A DNA stretch of 7,519 bases from Pleurocapsa sp. MO_226.B13 (lineage in GTDB: Bacteria > Cyanobacteriota > Cyanobacteriia > Cyanobacteriales > Xenococcaceae): positions 1 to 7,519 of the forward strand of contig JASJEI010000401.1 of NCBI GenBank assembly GCA_030064795.1, given 5' to 3'. The notes under the pieces are model-generated. The model was not told the origin of the DNA and ran no database searches. It was given only the letters and a program-made list of their open reading frames with translations. The position numbers and the translations under genes are program-made. This document shows positions 1-5,306 of this stretch, piece by piece. The stretch's first letter is position 1, and each line of letters opens with the position of its first letter.

Positions 1-35
1 CAGGGCAAACGCATCTAAATTCTGTAAACCTTACG
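1..35 (+). repeat. left terminal inverted repeat
   Basis: Left arm of the 126-bp element. Bases 1-13 are a perfect inverted copy of 114-126, and 14-35 match imperfectly (about 14 of 22). The window begins at its outermost base, so any flanking duplication lies outside. Confidence 0.7.
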
Positions 36-77
36 TAGCAAGACTTTCAAATTTTAGTTACAAAAGTAAATAATGGC

Positions 78-266
78 TCAAACCTTTATCCCGTAAGCAT
101 TGTAAAAATAAGGTGCGTTTGCCCTGCCATCACGGGAAACTCCACATTCAATGCGAAGTTCTGTTAAAGGTACAATGCGATCGTAGTAAGCAAGAATAAT
201 TGCTAAAGAAGCTGCACCGCATTCAACCGCTTCCATCTGTAAGACAGTGGGAGTTTTTACACGCAT
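78..266 (-). pseudogene. C39 peptidase N-terminal fragment of an NHLM-type bacteriocin exporter, interrupted
   Basis: The first 47 residues look like the start of a C39 peptidase-containing ABC transporter of the NHLM bacteriocin class. Such proteins sit in the inner membrane, cut a double-glycine leader from a peptide precursor and export the product. The C39 active-site block is present: Gln10 (oxyanion hole) and Cys16 in the motif [12 protein letters not shown], followed by GVSRDG at 42-47. The rest of the peptidase (catalytic His and Asp), the membrane domain and the ATPase are missing. From residue 48 to the stop at 62 the frame reads into the inverted-repeat element and matches nothing I know. 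The start ATG at 266 is preceded by AAGGG about 9 nt upstream. It lies 52 nt downstream of the histidine kinase gene on the same strand, so the two may have shared a transcript. The product should be inactive. The gene's remainder may lie beyond position 1. Confidence 0.75.
92..126 (-). repeat. right terminal inverted repeat
   Basis: Right arm of the 126-bp element, the reverse complement of 1-35 with a perfect outer 13 bp. Its outermost base is the third base of codon 47 (Gly) of the interrupted C39 peptidase gene, and the next 15 codons of that reading frame are element sequence. Confidence 0.7.
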
Positions 267-318
267 AAGAAATCCCTTTCTAAAGTTCTCTATTTAGCAG
301 TCATGGTTCGTCTATAAT

Positions 319-2073
319 TTATTGGTCGGATTGAGCAGTTTTAATGACAGGTAAATGAGTCAGAGGTACGGTAAAGGTAACGGTAGAACCAAGACCATCA
401 CCCATACTGTAAAAAGAAATTGTACCGCCCATCGCCTCTACTAGTTTTTGGGAGATTGCCAAACCTAAGCCAGTACCTCCGTAAGATTTGGTTCTCGAAC
501 CATCTACCTGATAGAAATTTTCAAATAATTTATTCTGCTTTTCTAATGAAACCCCAATTCCCGTATCGGCAACGCTGATTTTAACCATCCCTGGAAATTC
601 TATACCTTGAGATTCGACTTTCTTGTTATTAATCTCGGCACTAATGACAATACCCCCTTCCTGAGTAAATTTGACGGCATTGCCCACCAGATTTAACATG
701 ACCTGAAGTAAACGTTGATAATTGCCATACAGAGTCACGGGGGTCATGGTTGCAGGATATTTAATTTGAAAATTCAGACCTTTTTGTTCTGCTTGAGTAC
801 GAATTAAATTATCAACATTTTGGAACAACTCCTCTAACTCTATTTCAGTTAACTCAAGCTCCATTTTGCCCGCTTCTATCTTGGCAATGTCGAGAATATC
901 ATTGATTAGATTGAGTAAATGAATAGAAGATTTATAAGCTTCTTCGATAAACTCTCGTTGTTCTTCGGGGTTGTCTGCCATCCCTTCTAAGAGCAATTTG
1001 AGAAAGCCAATAATACCATTGAGGGGAGTACGCAATTCATGGGAAGTATTAGCCAAAAAATCGCTTTTGAGACGGTTTGCTTCTTCTGCTTGAATACTTG
1101 CTTGTTCGACTTCACGGTATAGTTTTGCTAAGGATATTGCAGCATCTACCTGTTCGGCGATTTCCCGTAGCATTTCCATTTCTGTAGTTGTCCAATGTCG
1201 ATAGCGATCGCATTGTTGCAGGCAGATTATAACATTATCTTCACTATTACAGTTAGTAGACACCACTAGTCCAGATTTTCTCTGTAGAGCATCTTTTCCG
1301 ATAAAATCTATTGCTGTGGGATAGCTAGACTTTAAAGCCTGTTGCAAATGAGCTTCCTGTTGCCAGTCGATCTTGTGTTCTGCGATCGAATTATATTCAC
1401 CCTGGCAATATTCTGCTTCTACTGACAGTTTAGTAATATTAGGATGATTTGCCAAAATTAAGCAGCGACTGGCAGCAAAAGTTGAACCAATATTATTAAC
1501 TGTCTGCTGATAAATAGTTTCTAAGTCTAGGCTACGACGAATCTGGCGAACGACTTGATTTAATAGTTTTTGGTAACTATAAATAGCTGCGGGAGCTTCA
1601 TCTCTAGCAAAAGAAAACATCTCTGCTTCTTCTAGTAAATGTCCCATCACCAAAACCGCGTGGGGTTCGCTCATAGCAGAAAGTATCGGACTAATTACCA
1701 ATTCAAAGGAATAAGAGACATCACCACATCGAAACAAACAATAACATTGTTCTGGCAGACGACGTTTGATTACTCGGCGAATCTTTTCTAAATAAGCTTG
1801 GGGATCGACAGGAGCAAAAATTGTATTGAATAGACTAGTAGGATGATTGGCATTACTACCCCGTCGCGCAAAATCTCCAGAGATTCCATATTCTTCTGCT
1901 TTTGCCCACCAAAAAGAGAGATAATTGCCCGTAATATCTTGAGTAAAAACTAATTCTGCTCCCAATTGCTGCCATTTAATCTCATTGGCTGACATAGTGA
2001 TATTACTGTTAGATCTTTCTGAATCAAATCTCGGGAGCATGGGCAAGCGGGTTAGACTTTGAGCGAGTACCAA
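319..2073 (-). CDS. sensor histidine kinase (PAS-like, GAF, HisKA, HATPase_c)
   Basis: This is a soluble two-component sensor kinase of about 584 residues with no membrane segment or signal peptide. Residues about 30-150 look like a PAS fold. Residues about 165-315 look like a GAF domain with several Cys. A short coiled-coil linker (320-340) leads to the HisKA phosphoacceptor helix, where His345 sits in SHELRTPLNG. The ATP-binding domain shows the N box (NLVGNAVKF, 461-469), G1 (DTGIG, 503-507), F box (FENF, 517-520) and G2 (GGTGLGL, 532-538), all intact, so it should autophosphorylate. No receiver or output domain is fused and no response regulator gene is in the window. The ligand is unknown. 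The start is uncertain: the longest frame begins with TTG at 2073, which has an AGGGAAGAG stretch upstream; ATG at 2040 and ATG at 1995 are alternatives, and 1995 still keeps the PAS-like region. It lies between the RHH gene (102-nt gap) and the broken C39 gene (52-nt gap), all on one strand. Confidence 0.92.
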   Translation of the reverse strand: MVLAQSLTRLPMLPRFDSERSNSNITMSANEIKWQQLGAELVFTQDITGNYLSFWWAKAEEYGISGDFARRGSNANHPTSLFNTIFAPVDPQAYLEKIRRVIKRRLPEQCYCLFRCGDVSYSFELVISPILSAMSEPHAVLVMGHLLEEAEMFSFARDEAPAAIYSYQKLLNQVVRQIRRSLDLETIYQQTVNNIGSTFAASRCLILANHPNITKLSVEAEYCQGEYNSIAEHKIDWQQEAHLQQALKSSYPTAIDFIGKDALQRKSGLVVSTNCNSEDNVIICLQQCDRYRHWTTTEMEMLREIAEQVDAAISLAKLYREVEQASIQAEEANRLKSDFLANTSHELRTPLNGIIGFLKLLLEGMADNPEEQREFIEEAYKSSIHLLNLINDILDIAKIEAGKMELELTEIELEELFQNVDNLIRTQAEQKGLNFQIKYPATMTPVTLYGNYQRLLQVMLNLVGNAVKFTQEGGIVISAEINNKKVESQGIEFPGMVKISVADTGIGVSLEKQNKLFENFYQVDGSRTKSYGGTGLGLAISQKLVEAMGGTISFYSMGDGLGSTVTFTVPLTHLPVIKTAQSDQ

Positions 2074-2175
2074 GTTGAAAATTGGACTCTTCCCTGAAAC
2101 TATAACCTATAGATGCATCAGTCGGGATAAAGTTGTCTTTTCTGACCCCTTCTCTATCTTTATTCCCCGCTCTTT

Positions 2176-2457
2176 TTAGTCATTCCATTCTCCTTGAGGT
2201 GGTACGGGAGGATTACGCCGAAAAGTACGAGTCAAGTCAGTATCTCCATCTCGCTCCCCATTGAGCCATTGTTTAATGGCGGTTTCGATCACTCGACTAG
2301 GATCGTTGGTAAGATGTTTAATCCGATCTAAGATTTCGGAATCTAGGTCAATAGATACTCTGATTTTTTCAGAATCTCTGGTTTCAGGAGACGATCTGTC
2401 CTCGAATGGGGACGAAGGAGATTGCTCTGATGGGGATAGCTCATCATTCATAGACAT
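2176..2457 (-). CDS. small ribbon-helix-helix (CopG/Arc-like) protein
   Basis: This 93-residue protein has a Ser/Pro/Glu-rich, probably disordered N-terminus (1-30). A likely ribbon-helix-helix core follows: strand KIRVSIDL (31-38), helix SEILDRIKHL (40-49), a turn at NDPS and helix RVIETAIKQWLNG (55-67). This fold normally binds DNA as a dimer, often as an antitoxin or autoregulator. The C-terminus ends in an Arg/Pro-rich tail, RNPPVPPQGEWND, which looks like a conserved motif rather than random sequence. No toxin gene is adjacent; the next gene on the strand is the histidine kinase. ATG at 2457 is used, with a second in-frame ATG at 2451; neither has a strong Shine-Dalgarno. A short dyad, ACCGA-N3-TCGGT, lies at 2484-2496 just upstream. 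The RHH assignment rests on pattern and predicted secondary structure only. Confidence 0.75.
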   Translation of the reverse strand: MSMNDELSPSEQSPSSPFEDRSSPETRDSEKIRVSIDLDSEILDRIKHLTNDPSRVIETAIKQWLNGERDGDTDLTRTFRRNPPVPPQGEWND

Positions 2458-2483
2458 TTTTGTGTTAAGTTTATCTCTATTCT

Positions 2484-2496
2484 ACCGAATGTCGGT
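2484..2496. promoter_or_regulatory. short dyad upstream of the RHH gene (candidate operator)
   Basis: A perfect ACCGA-N3-TCGGT dyad lies 26 bases upstream of the RHH start codon. RHH dimers typically bind short inverted or tandem sites in their own promoters. A 5-bp arm can arise by chance, so this is only a candidate. Confidence 0.25.
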
Positions 2497-2557
2497 CAGA
2501 AGAGCCCTTAGTAATAGAGAGCGATTTAACAACTATTTGTAAAATAAATATTAAATT

Positions 2558-2581
2558 ATGTTTTCAAATATGTTTTCAAAT
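2558..2581 (+). repeat. perfect tandem 12-bp direct repeat
   Basis: ATGTTTTCAAAT occurs twice with no spacer (2558-2569 and 2570-2581). It lies in the divergent intergenic region, ending 32 bases before the likely ATG of the small membrane protein gene. It could be a tandem regulator site or a simple slippage duplication. Confidence 0.6.
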
Positions 2582-2613
2582 TCTGATTGAATTTATGTGC
2601 ATCTCCACCAGTC

Positions 2614-2781
2614 ATGTTGCTTGCAGTTATTTTAATTTTACTTTTATTTGGTAATTGGTTTCTAACTGAAACTTTGGTATTTATCCCAGTGGATTTGTTC
2701 ACTCGTCTGCTCTCTTTGGGTTGGTGGGGGTTGGCTCTATTGATAGTGCTATTTTTGGCTTGGTGTATTGGTGAAGATTAG
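2614..2781 (+). CDS. small two-helix membrane protein, unknown function
   Basis: This is a 55-residue hydrophobic protein if it starts at ATG 2614. The frame can be extended to TTG 2587, directly after an in-frame TGA at 2584, giving 64 residues. Residues about 2-23 and 34-52 form two likely transmembrane helices joined by a short segment, FIPVDLFTR. The second helix begins with a GWWG motif and the protein ends in an acidic tail, GED. Clear membrane topology and a non-random composition argue for a real gene, and it resembles small hypothetical membrane proteins of cyanobacteria. I cannot assign a function. There is no obvious Shine-Dalgarno, which is common in cyanobacteria. It is transcribed divergently from the RHH gene and has no same-strand partner. 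Confidence 0.6.
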   Translation: MLLAVILILLLFGNWFLTETLVFIPVDLFTRLLSLGWWGLALLIVLFLAWCIGED

Positions 2782-2825
2782 CTTTAACAAGCAAAGCGAT
2801 CGCTTTTCCCCCTGGTATTGGTTAT

Positions 2826-3077
2826 TTAGGCGTCGGGAAAATTTTCAATTACCGCATCTGCCTCGATTGACAATTTTCCTGCTTCTACATCTAACTTACG
2901 TACTCGCAGCGACATTTCATCTACCTCAAAATTACGCAAATCGAGAATTTCCTCAGCACTGTCGATGATTGCTTTTGCTATATTTTGATTGTATTCGGCT
3001 TGGCGATCGTATTCTACTGACTTCAACTCGATAATATCAAAATAAGCACTTTTGAACTGATGATTTTGGCGATCGCT
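2826..3077 (-). pseudogene. remnant or short ORF lacking an ATG, possibly the C-terminus of a DUF2993-like protein
   Basis: An open frame of about 83 codons runs from just after a TGA (3078-3080) to the stop at 2826-2828 and contains no ATG start. The only usual start codon noted is TTG at 3026, which would give 66 residues. The sequence is coding-like: an amphipathic helix (NQNIAKAIIDSAEEILDL) is followed by alternating strands (FEVDEMSLRVRKLDVEAGKL, then IEADAVIENFP). The strand part reminds me of the C-terminal part of cyanobacterial DUF2993 (LmeA-like lipid-binding) proteins, but I hold that weakly. The upstream part of such a gene is absent, and the region toward 3223 is occupied by other remnants and an ISAs1 fragment. 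It is most likely the tail of a gene whose 5' part was lost. Confidence 0.35.
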
Positions 3078-3136
3078 TCATGAGGTCTTCAATTCTTAGA
3101 AGCTAATTATAGCAGTAGTTTTAAACCATTTGGCAC

Positions 3137-3220
3137 TTATGGTAGCTTCTCTAGCATTACGCCCATTACCAAGCCTTCCTCATCTCTTGCCAAACTAGCA
3201 AGAGCGATCGCCTGGGAGAT
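3137..3220 (-). other. short coding-like remnant next to the ISAs1 fragment
   Basis: Read on the minus strand, this stretch encodes about 27 codons ending in TAA, including AIALASLARDEEG and VMGVMLEKLP, which look like protein rather than random translation. It has no start of its own within known boundaries and runs up to the edge of the transposase fragment, where family similarity switches to the other strand. It may be the 3' end of a gene cut by the insertion. The family is not recognised. Confidence 0.2.
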
Positions 3221-3222
3221 GT

Positions 3223-3614
3223 AAGCAATCGGCCTTACATGTCGTGAGTGCTTGGACCAGCGACCATCGTCTGATGCTAGGACAGATGAAGGTAGACAGT
3301 AAAAGCCATGAAATCAAGGCGATAAAGAGCGTTACTGGAATTGCTCGATATCAGTGGCTGTATTATCGCCATTGAGGCCATGGGTACTCGCGCCTGACAT
3401 TGCAGCTCAGATTATTACCCAGGGAGCCGACTACGTTCTGTGCCTCAAAGCAAACCATCCCACACTCAAAGAGGAGGTGAAACAGACCTTTGAGCAAGCT
3501 ATCGCCGACGGCTTCGAGCAGCTTGAGGTCGATAATGACCCGCCGCGGGTTGAAGCAGGTCATATGAAAGTGCTTGCCAGTGTGTCCGCCTCAAAGCAGC
3601 AATTCTCCTGTTGA
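3223..3614 (+). pseudogene. ISAs1-family transposase fragment with two frameshifts
   Basis: Three reading frames together rebuild the middle of an ISAs1-family (H-repeat-associated) DDE transposase. The first runs from 3223 and contains HVVSAWTSDHRLMLGQMKVD. After a one-base shift near 3325-3332 the second gives ELLDISGCIIAIEAMGTRA. After an extra T near 3393 the third gives IAAQIITQGADYVLCLKANH and a helical tail with GHMKV. Family members usually read IDAMG at the catalytic Asp; here it is IEAMG, a conservative loss of that residue. The N-terminal third with the first catalytic Asp and the C-terminal third are missing, and I found no terminal inverted repeats. The element is dead. Its codons are more GC-rich than the flanks, consistent with acquired DNA. 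It stands among other remnants and may mark where neighbouring genes were broken. Confidence 0.8.
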
Positions 3615-3743
3615 CAAGAAAAGAGAATTGGTTCTCTATGCAACTTCGCTACGTCAAAATATAACACGAAAAGATTACTTATTTTCCTGGAATTAGCGAT
3701 TGCCAAATTTTTGATTGGCGATTGTTAATTCCTAGTTTGAGGA

Positions 3744-3784
3744 CTTTGGCGATCGCACTATGCTGTCAAGTGCGATCGTCAAAG
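3744..3784. repeat. long HIP1-containing inverted repeat
   Basis: CTTTGGCGATCGCACT (3744-3759) and its near reverse complement at 3769-3784 (15 of 16 matching) are separated by 9 bases. As RNA this would be a stable stem-loop. No run of T follows on either strand, so it is not a canonical terminator. The stretch 3615-3877 around it holds no gene that I can support. Confidence 0.55.
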
Positions 3785-3877
3785 CCGAATTTCCGAACTA
3801 ATGCGATCGCTAAAATCCCCTGATAGCATACTACTTAGTATATTACAAACTGACGAAAGAAGGTGAATCATATCATA

Positions 3878-4120
3878 TTATGGCTCTTTTTTTCTTGCGC
3901 TTACCCTTATACAATAAAGAGAGCGACCGATACCTTCTTTACCTTTTGACCTAATTTCAAAAAGTCCTCCACCCATCGGTGCTGTGTATGGTCTACCAAG
4001 GGCGGAACCAAACTCTTCAATCATCTCAGCAATGTGCAAAAAATTAGCGAGAATGCCTGGTGGAAAGTTCAAAGTTTCTTGTTCTACTTTTTCGTTGTAG
4101 AAGGTAATATGGCACTTCAT
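3878..4120 (-). CDS. orphan Gp49/HigB-type (RelE/ParE superfamily) toxin, C-terminus altered
   Basis: This 80-residue protein has the central motifs of phage-derived Gp49-like (HigB-type) ribosome-dependent mRNA-cleaving toxins: PPGILANFLHIAEMIEEFG (20-38), LGRPYTAPMGGGLFEIR (41-57) and KGKEGIGRSLYC (59-70). Family members are usually about 100-120 residues and continue after the Cys with a GKR-hydrophobic strand and an FIKKTQ-type helix that carries functional basic residues. Here the frame instead ends within 10 residues in RVSARKKEP. Another frame right after Cys70 reads KGKR followed by a basic and hydrophobic run, so a frameshift near a poly-A tract (about 3885-3891) probably removed the true C-terminus. 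No antitoxin (HigA-like XRE protein), which usually follows the toxin, is found down to 3615. The start ATG at 4120 lies 2 bases after a perfect 13-bp palindrome. The product is probably inactive or weakened. Confidence 0.75.
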   Translation of the reverse strand: MKCHITFYNEKVEQETLNFPPGILANFLHIAEMIEEFGSALGRPYTAPMGGGLFEIRSKGKEGIGRSLYCIRVSARKKEP

Positions 4121-4122
4121 AT

Positions 4123-4152
4123 CAATAGGTTATCAAAAATGATAACCTATTG
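4123..4152. promoter_or_regulatory. perfect 13-bp palindrome abutting the toxin start codon
   Basis: CAATAGGTTATCA (4123-4135) and its exact reverse complement (4140-4152) flank a 4-base AAAA spacer (plus strand). The dyad ends 2 bases before the toxin ATG on the minus strand. It could be an operator for a toxin-antitoxin repressor now lost. It could also form a hairpin in the toxin mRNA that covers the ribosome-binding region, since there is no separate Shine-Dalgarno between it and the ATG. A terminator is unlikely because no T tract follows on either strand. Confidence 0.7.
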
Positions 4153-4208
4153 TCTATTCTGCTTTGCACTCCGTTATTAATAGCTTGTAAAACAATCTGG
4201 TTTCATTT

Positions 4209-4248
4209 GCGATCGCTCGTCACAAAAAAACTGAATTTTATTGGGTTA
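4209..4248 (+). repeat. repeat R1, copy 1 (40 bp)
   Basis: Begins with the HIP1 octamer and CTCGTCAC, then an A tract and CTGAATTTTATTGGGTTA. It matches 4330-4368 over its whole length except for about one indel or substitution near the A tract. Confidence 0.75.
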
Positions 4249-4329
4249 GGGTAAGTAGCAAATCAAAAGACAAATTTTTCAAAAATCCTAAACGTATTAA
4301 TTTATTTAATAGCGATCGCCTTATCAAGA

Positions 4330-4368
4330 GCGATCGCTCGTCAAAAAAAACTGAATTTTATTGGGTTA
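4330..4368 (+). repeat. repeat R1, copy 2 (39 bp)
   Basis: Near-identical direct copy of 4209-4248, 121 bases downstream. A shorter third copy (HIP1, then CTTGTCAAAAAA) lies at 5204-5223 on the other side of the toxin-antitoxin pair. Confidence 0.75.
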
Positions 4369-4427
4369 TTGAACAAACAAGTCTCTAAAATCGATTCAGG
4401 TAATTAAACAGATCTAGTGCGCGATCG

Positions 4428-4466
4428 CGATCGCCTTAAGGTTAAGTCCAATAAAAAAGCGATCGC
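4428..4466 (+). repeat. repeat R2, left copy (39 bp)
   Basis: CGATCGCC, a GGTTAAG core, an A tract and GCGATCGC. About 36 of 40 positions match the direct copy at 5307-5346. It lies upstream of the DUF433/DUF5615 pair, after an R1 copy. Confidence 0.7.
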
Positions 4467-4470
4467 TTTG

Positions 4471-4506
4471 ATTATAGATTACGTTAAACTATTGATAATC
4501 TGTAAT
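4471..4506. promoter_or_regulatory. imperfect dyad and possible promoter upstream of the DUF433 gene
   Basis: ATTATAGATTA (4471-4481) and TAATCTGTAAT (4496-4506) form an inverted repeat with 10 of 11 matches and a 14-base spacer. The dyad covers AT-rich hexamers that could serve as a -10 box (GATAAT, 4494-4499). It ends 38 bases before the ATG of the antitoxin-like gene, a reasonable place for autoregulation by that product. No strong -35 is visible. Confidence 0.35.
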
Positions 4507-4544
4507 AAGACAGGAAGTGCGACCGCCGAAGAACAGAATTTAAA

Positions 4545-4787
4545 ATGAAACTCGATCGCATTACTAGTAATCCTAGCAAAATGAATGGACAACCTTGCAT
4601 TCGTAATCTTCGCTTAACAGTACGTCGAGTAATTAATTTGATTGCTACTTATCCAGATCGTGAAGAACTATATCAAGAGTTTCCTGAATTAGAAGAAGAA
4701 GATATTCAACAGGCTTTGCTTTTTGCCTCTTTGTCTTTGGACGACCAAATTATTGAACTTCCTAATAATTATGAAACTGTTGCTTGA
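4545..4787 (+). CDS. DUF433 protein, VapB45-like antitoxin
   Basis: This is an 80-residue member of the DUF433 family, small helix-turn-helix proteins that pair with DUF5615 PIN-like proteins and act as antitoxin and repressor. The hallmark entry motif is clear: DRITSNPSKMNGQPCIRNLR (4-23) followed by TVRRVINLIA. The helical part then contains YPDREELYQEFPELEEEDIQQALLFA (36-61), which also fits the family. The last 15 residues (LDDQIIELPNNYETVA region) are probably the tail that contacts the toxin. The length is normal for the family. The start ATG at 4545 fits the family start and has only a weak GAAGAA upstream. The stop overlaps the next gene's start by 17 bases, so translation is likely coupled and the two proteins are made together. 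Function is inferred from family and arrangement. Confidence 0.9.
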   Translation: MKLDRITSNPSKMNGQPCIRNLRLTVRRVINLIATYPDREELYQEFPELEEEDIQQALLFASLSLDDQIIELPNNYETVA

Positions 4788-5145
4788 CCAAGGATTACCT
4801 CGTTCAGCAACAAAATTCTTAGCAGATTCTGGAATTGATGCAATTCATGTTGGTAAAATTGGTTTGTGGGCTGCTGAGGATATTGAAATTATTCAAAAAG
4901 CTAGAGAAAGCAATCGTGTTGTCGTTACCTTAGATGCTGACTTTCATTCTCTACTAGCTTTAAGTAATGCTTCTTCTCCTTCTGTAATTAGAATTCGTAT
5001 AGAGAGATTACGCGCCAAAGCTCTAACAAAATTACTTCTAGATGTAATTAACGAATGTCATGAAGAGTTACTAAAAGGTGTTGCCGTAACTGTTGATTCA
5101 AGACGAATTAGAATGCGCCGTTTACCTTTATTAGAAAATTCTTAA
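4771..5145 (+). CDS. DUF5615 PIN-like protein, VapC45-like toxin
   Basis: This 124-residue protein belongs to the DUF5615 PIN-like group, putative metal-dependent ribonucleases that form toxin-antitoxin pairs with DUF433 proteins. Acidic active-site residues are visible: Asp6 in KLLLDQGLP, Glu36/Asp37 in WAAEDIEI, and Asp55 and Asp57 in VVTLDADFHSL. The glycine and histidine motif DAIHVGKIGL (23-32) is also typical. All expected motifs are present and the length is normal, so it is probably active. I chose ATG at 4771 because the family begins with MKxLLDxxLP. A longer frame to 4723 adds residues with no family match and would overlap more of the DUF433 gene. The overlap with the upstream gene is 17 bases. 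The pair is bracketed by repeats. Confidence 0.9.
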   Translation: MKLLLDQGLPRSATKFLADSGIDAIHVGKIGLWAAEDIEIIQKARESNRVVVTLDADFHSLLALSNASSPSVIRIRIERLRAKALTKLLLDVINECHEELLKGVAVTVDSRRIRMRRLPLLENS

Positions 5146-5183
5146 ATAATAAATCGAGCGCGAAATTTTCATCAGCATAGAAA

Positions 5184-5213
5184 AAGCGATCGCTCTTAAT
5201 AAAGCGATCGCTT
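5184..5213. repeat. HIP1-based inverted repeat downstream of the DUF5615 gene
   Basis: AAGCGATCGCT (5184-5194) and AGCGATCGCTT (5203-5213) form an 11-bp perfect stem with an 8-base loop. A run of five T follows on the minus strand only, so for the plus-strand toxin gene it is at best an atypical end of transcript. Confidence 0.5.
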
Positions 5214-5223
5214 GTCAAAAAAT
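5204..5223 (+). repeat. repeat R1, short right copy
   Basis: GCGATCGCTTGTCAAAAAAT matches the start of the R1 repeats (4209, 4330) with one substitution and then diverges. It lies on the far side of the toxin-antitoxin pair. Confidence 0.45.
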
Positions 5224-5306
5224 AAAGATAAAATAAATTACATCGTATTACAAAAATTCTTACCAAACCCCGCCTAGATCGACCTTTAATTTTTATTGAA
5301 TAAACA

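Larger units (their letters stand above)
1..126. mobile_element. 126-bp MITE-like element with terminal inverted repeats
   Basis: The first 13 bases (CAGGGCAAACGCA) are repeated exactly as the reverse complement at 114-126. The similarity continues inward imperfectly to about 35 bp per end, roughly 27 of 35 matching, including a shared CTTACG at the inner edge. The interior is AT-rich and has no ORF of its own. This is the layout of a miniature inverted-repeat transposable element moved in trans by a transposase. I do not recognise the parent IS family. The right end sits exactly where the C39 peptidase gene loses its family similarity. Position 1 coincides with the outer edge of the left repeat, so a target-site duplication cannot be checked here. 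An alternative is that these are the paired ends of a decayed longer IS. Confidence 0.7.
4153..4544. other. intergenic region rich in HIP1 sites and repeats
   Basis: No gene is supported in these 392 bases. They hold two copies of a 40-bp repeat (4209, 4330), a HIP1-bounded segment (4312-4337), two overlapping HIP1 octamers (4421-4434), a second repeat type (4428-4466) and an imperfect dyad just upstream of the DUF433 gene. The rest is A/T-rich sequence without recognisable signals. Confidence 0.6.

Noticed and set aside
2261..2542. Plus-strand open frame of 93 codons
   Set aside because: It lies opposite the RHH gene, has low-complexity Ser/Asp content and no family features; it is an antisense shadow.
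2768..2968. Plus-strand open frame of 66 codons after the small membrane protein gene
   Set aside because: It overlaps the end of that gene and the minus-strand ORF; its composition looks random and it has no recognisable motif.
3363..3563. Minus-strand open frame of 66 codons
   Set aside because: Antisense of the ISAs1 transposase fragment, which has clear family sequence on the plus strand.
4209..4368. Possible CRISPR array from repeated 40-bp sequence
   Set aside because: Only two full copies 121 bp apart plus a partial copy past a gene pair; spacing is irregular and no cas genes are present.
4723..4770. Extended N-terminus of the DUF5615 protein
   Set aside because: The 16 extra residues have no family match, and the conserved start MKLLLDQGLP begins at 4771.
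5184..5213. Intrinsic terminator of the DUF5615 gene
   Set aside because: The stem is followed by GTCAAAAAA on the plus strand, with no T tract, so it does not fit a canonical terminator in that direction.
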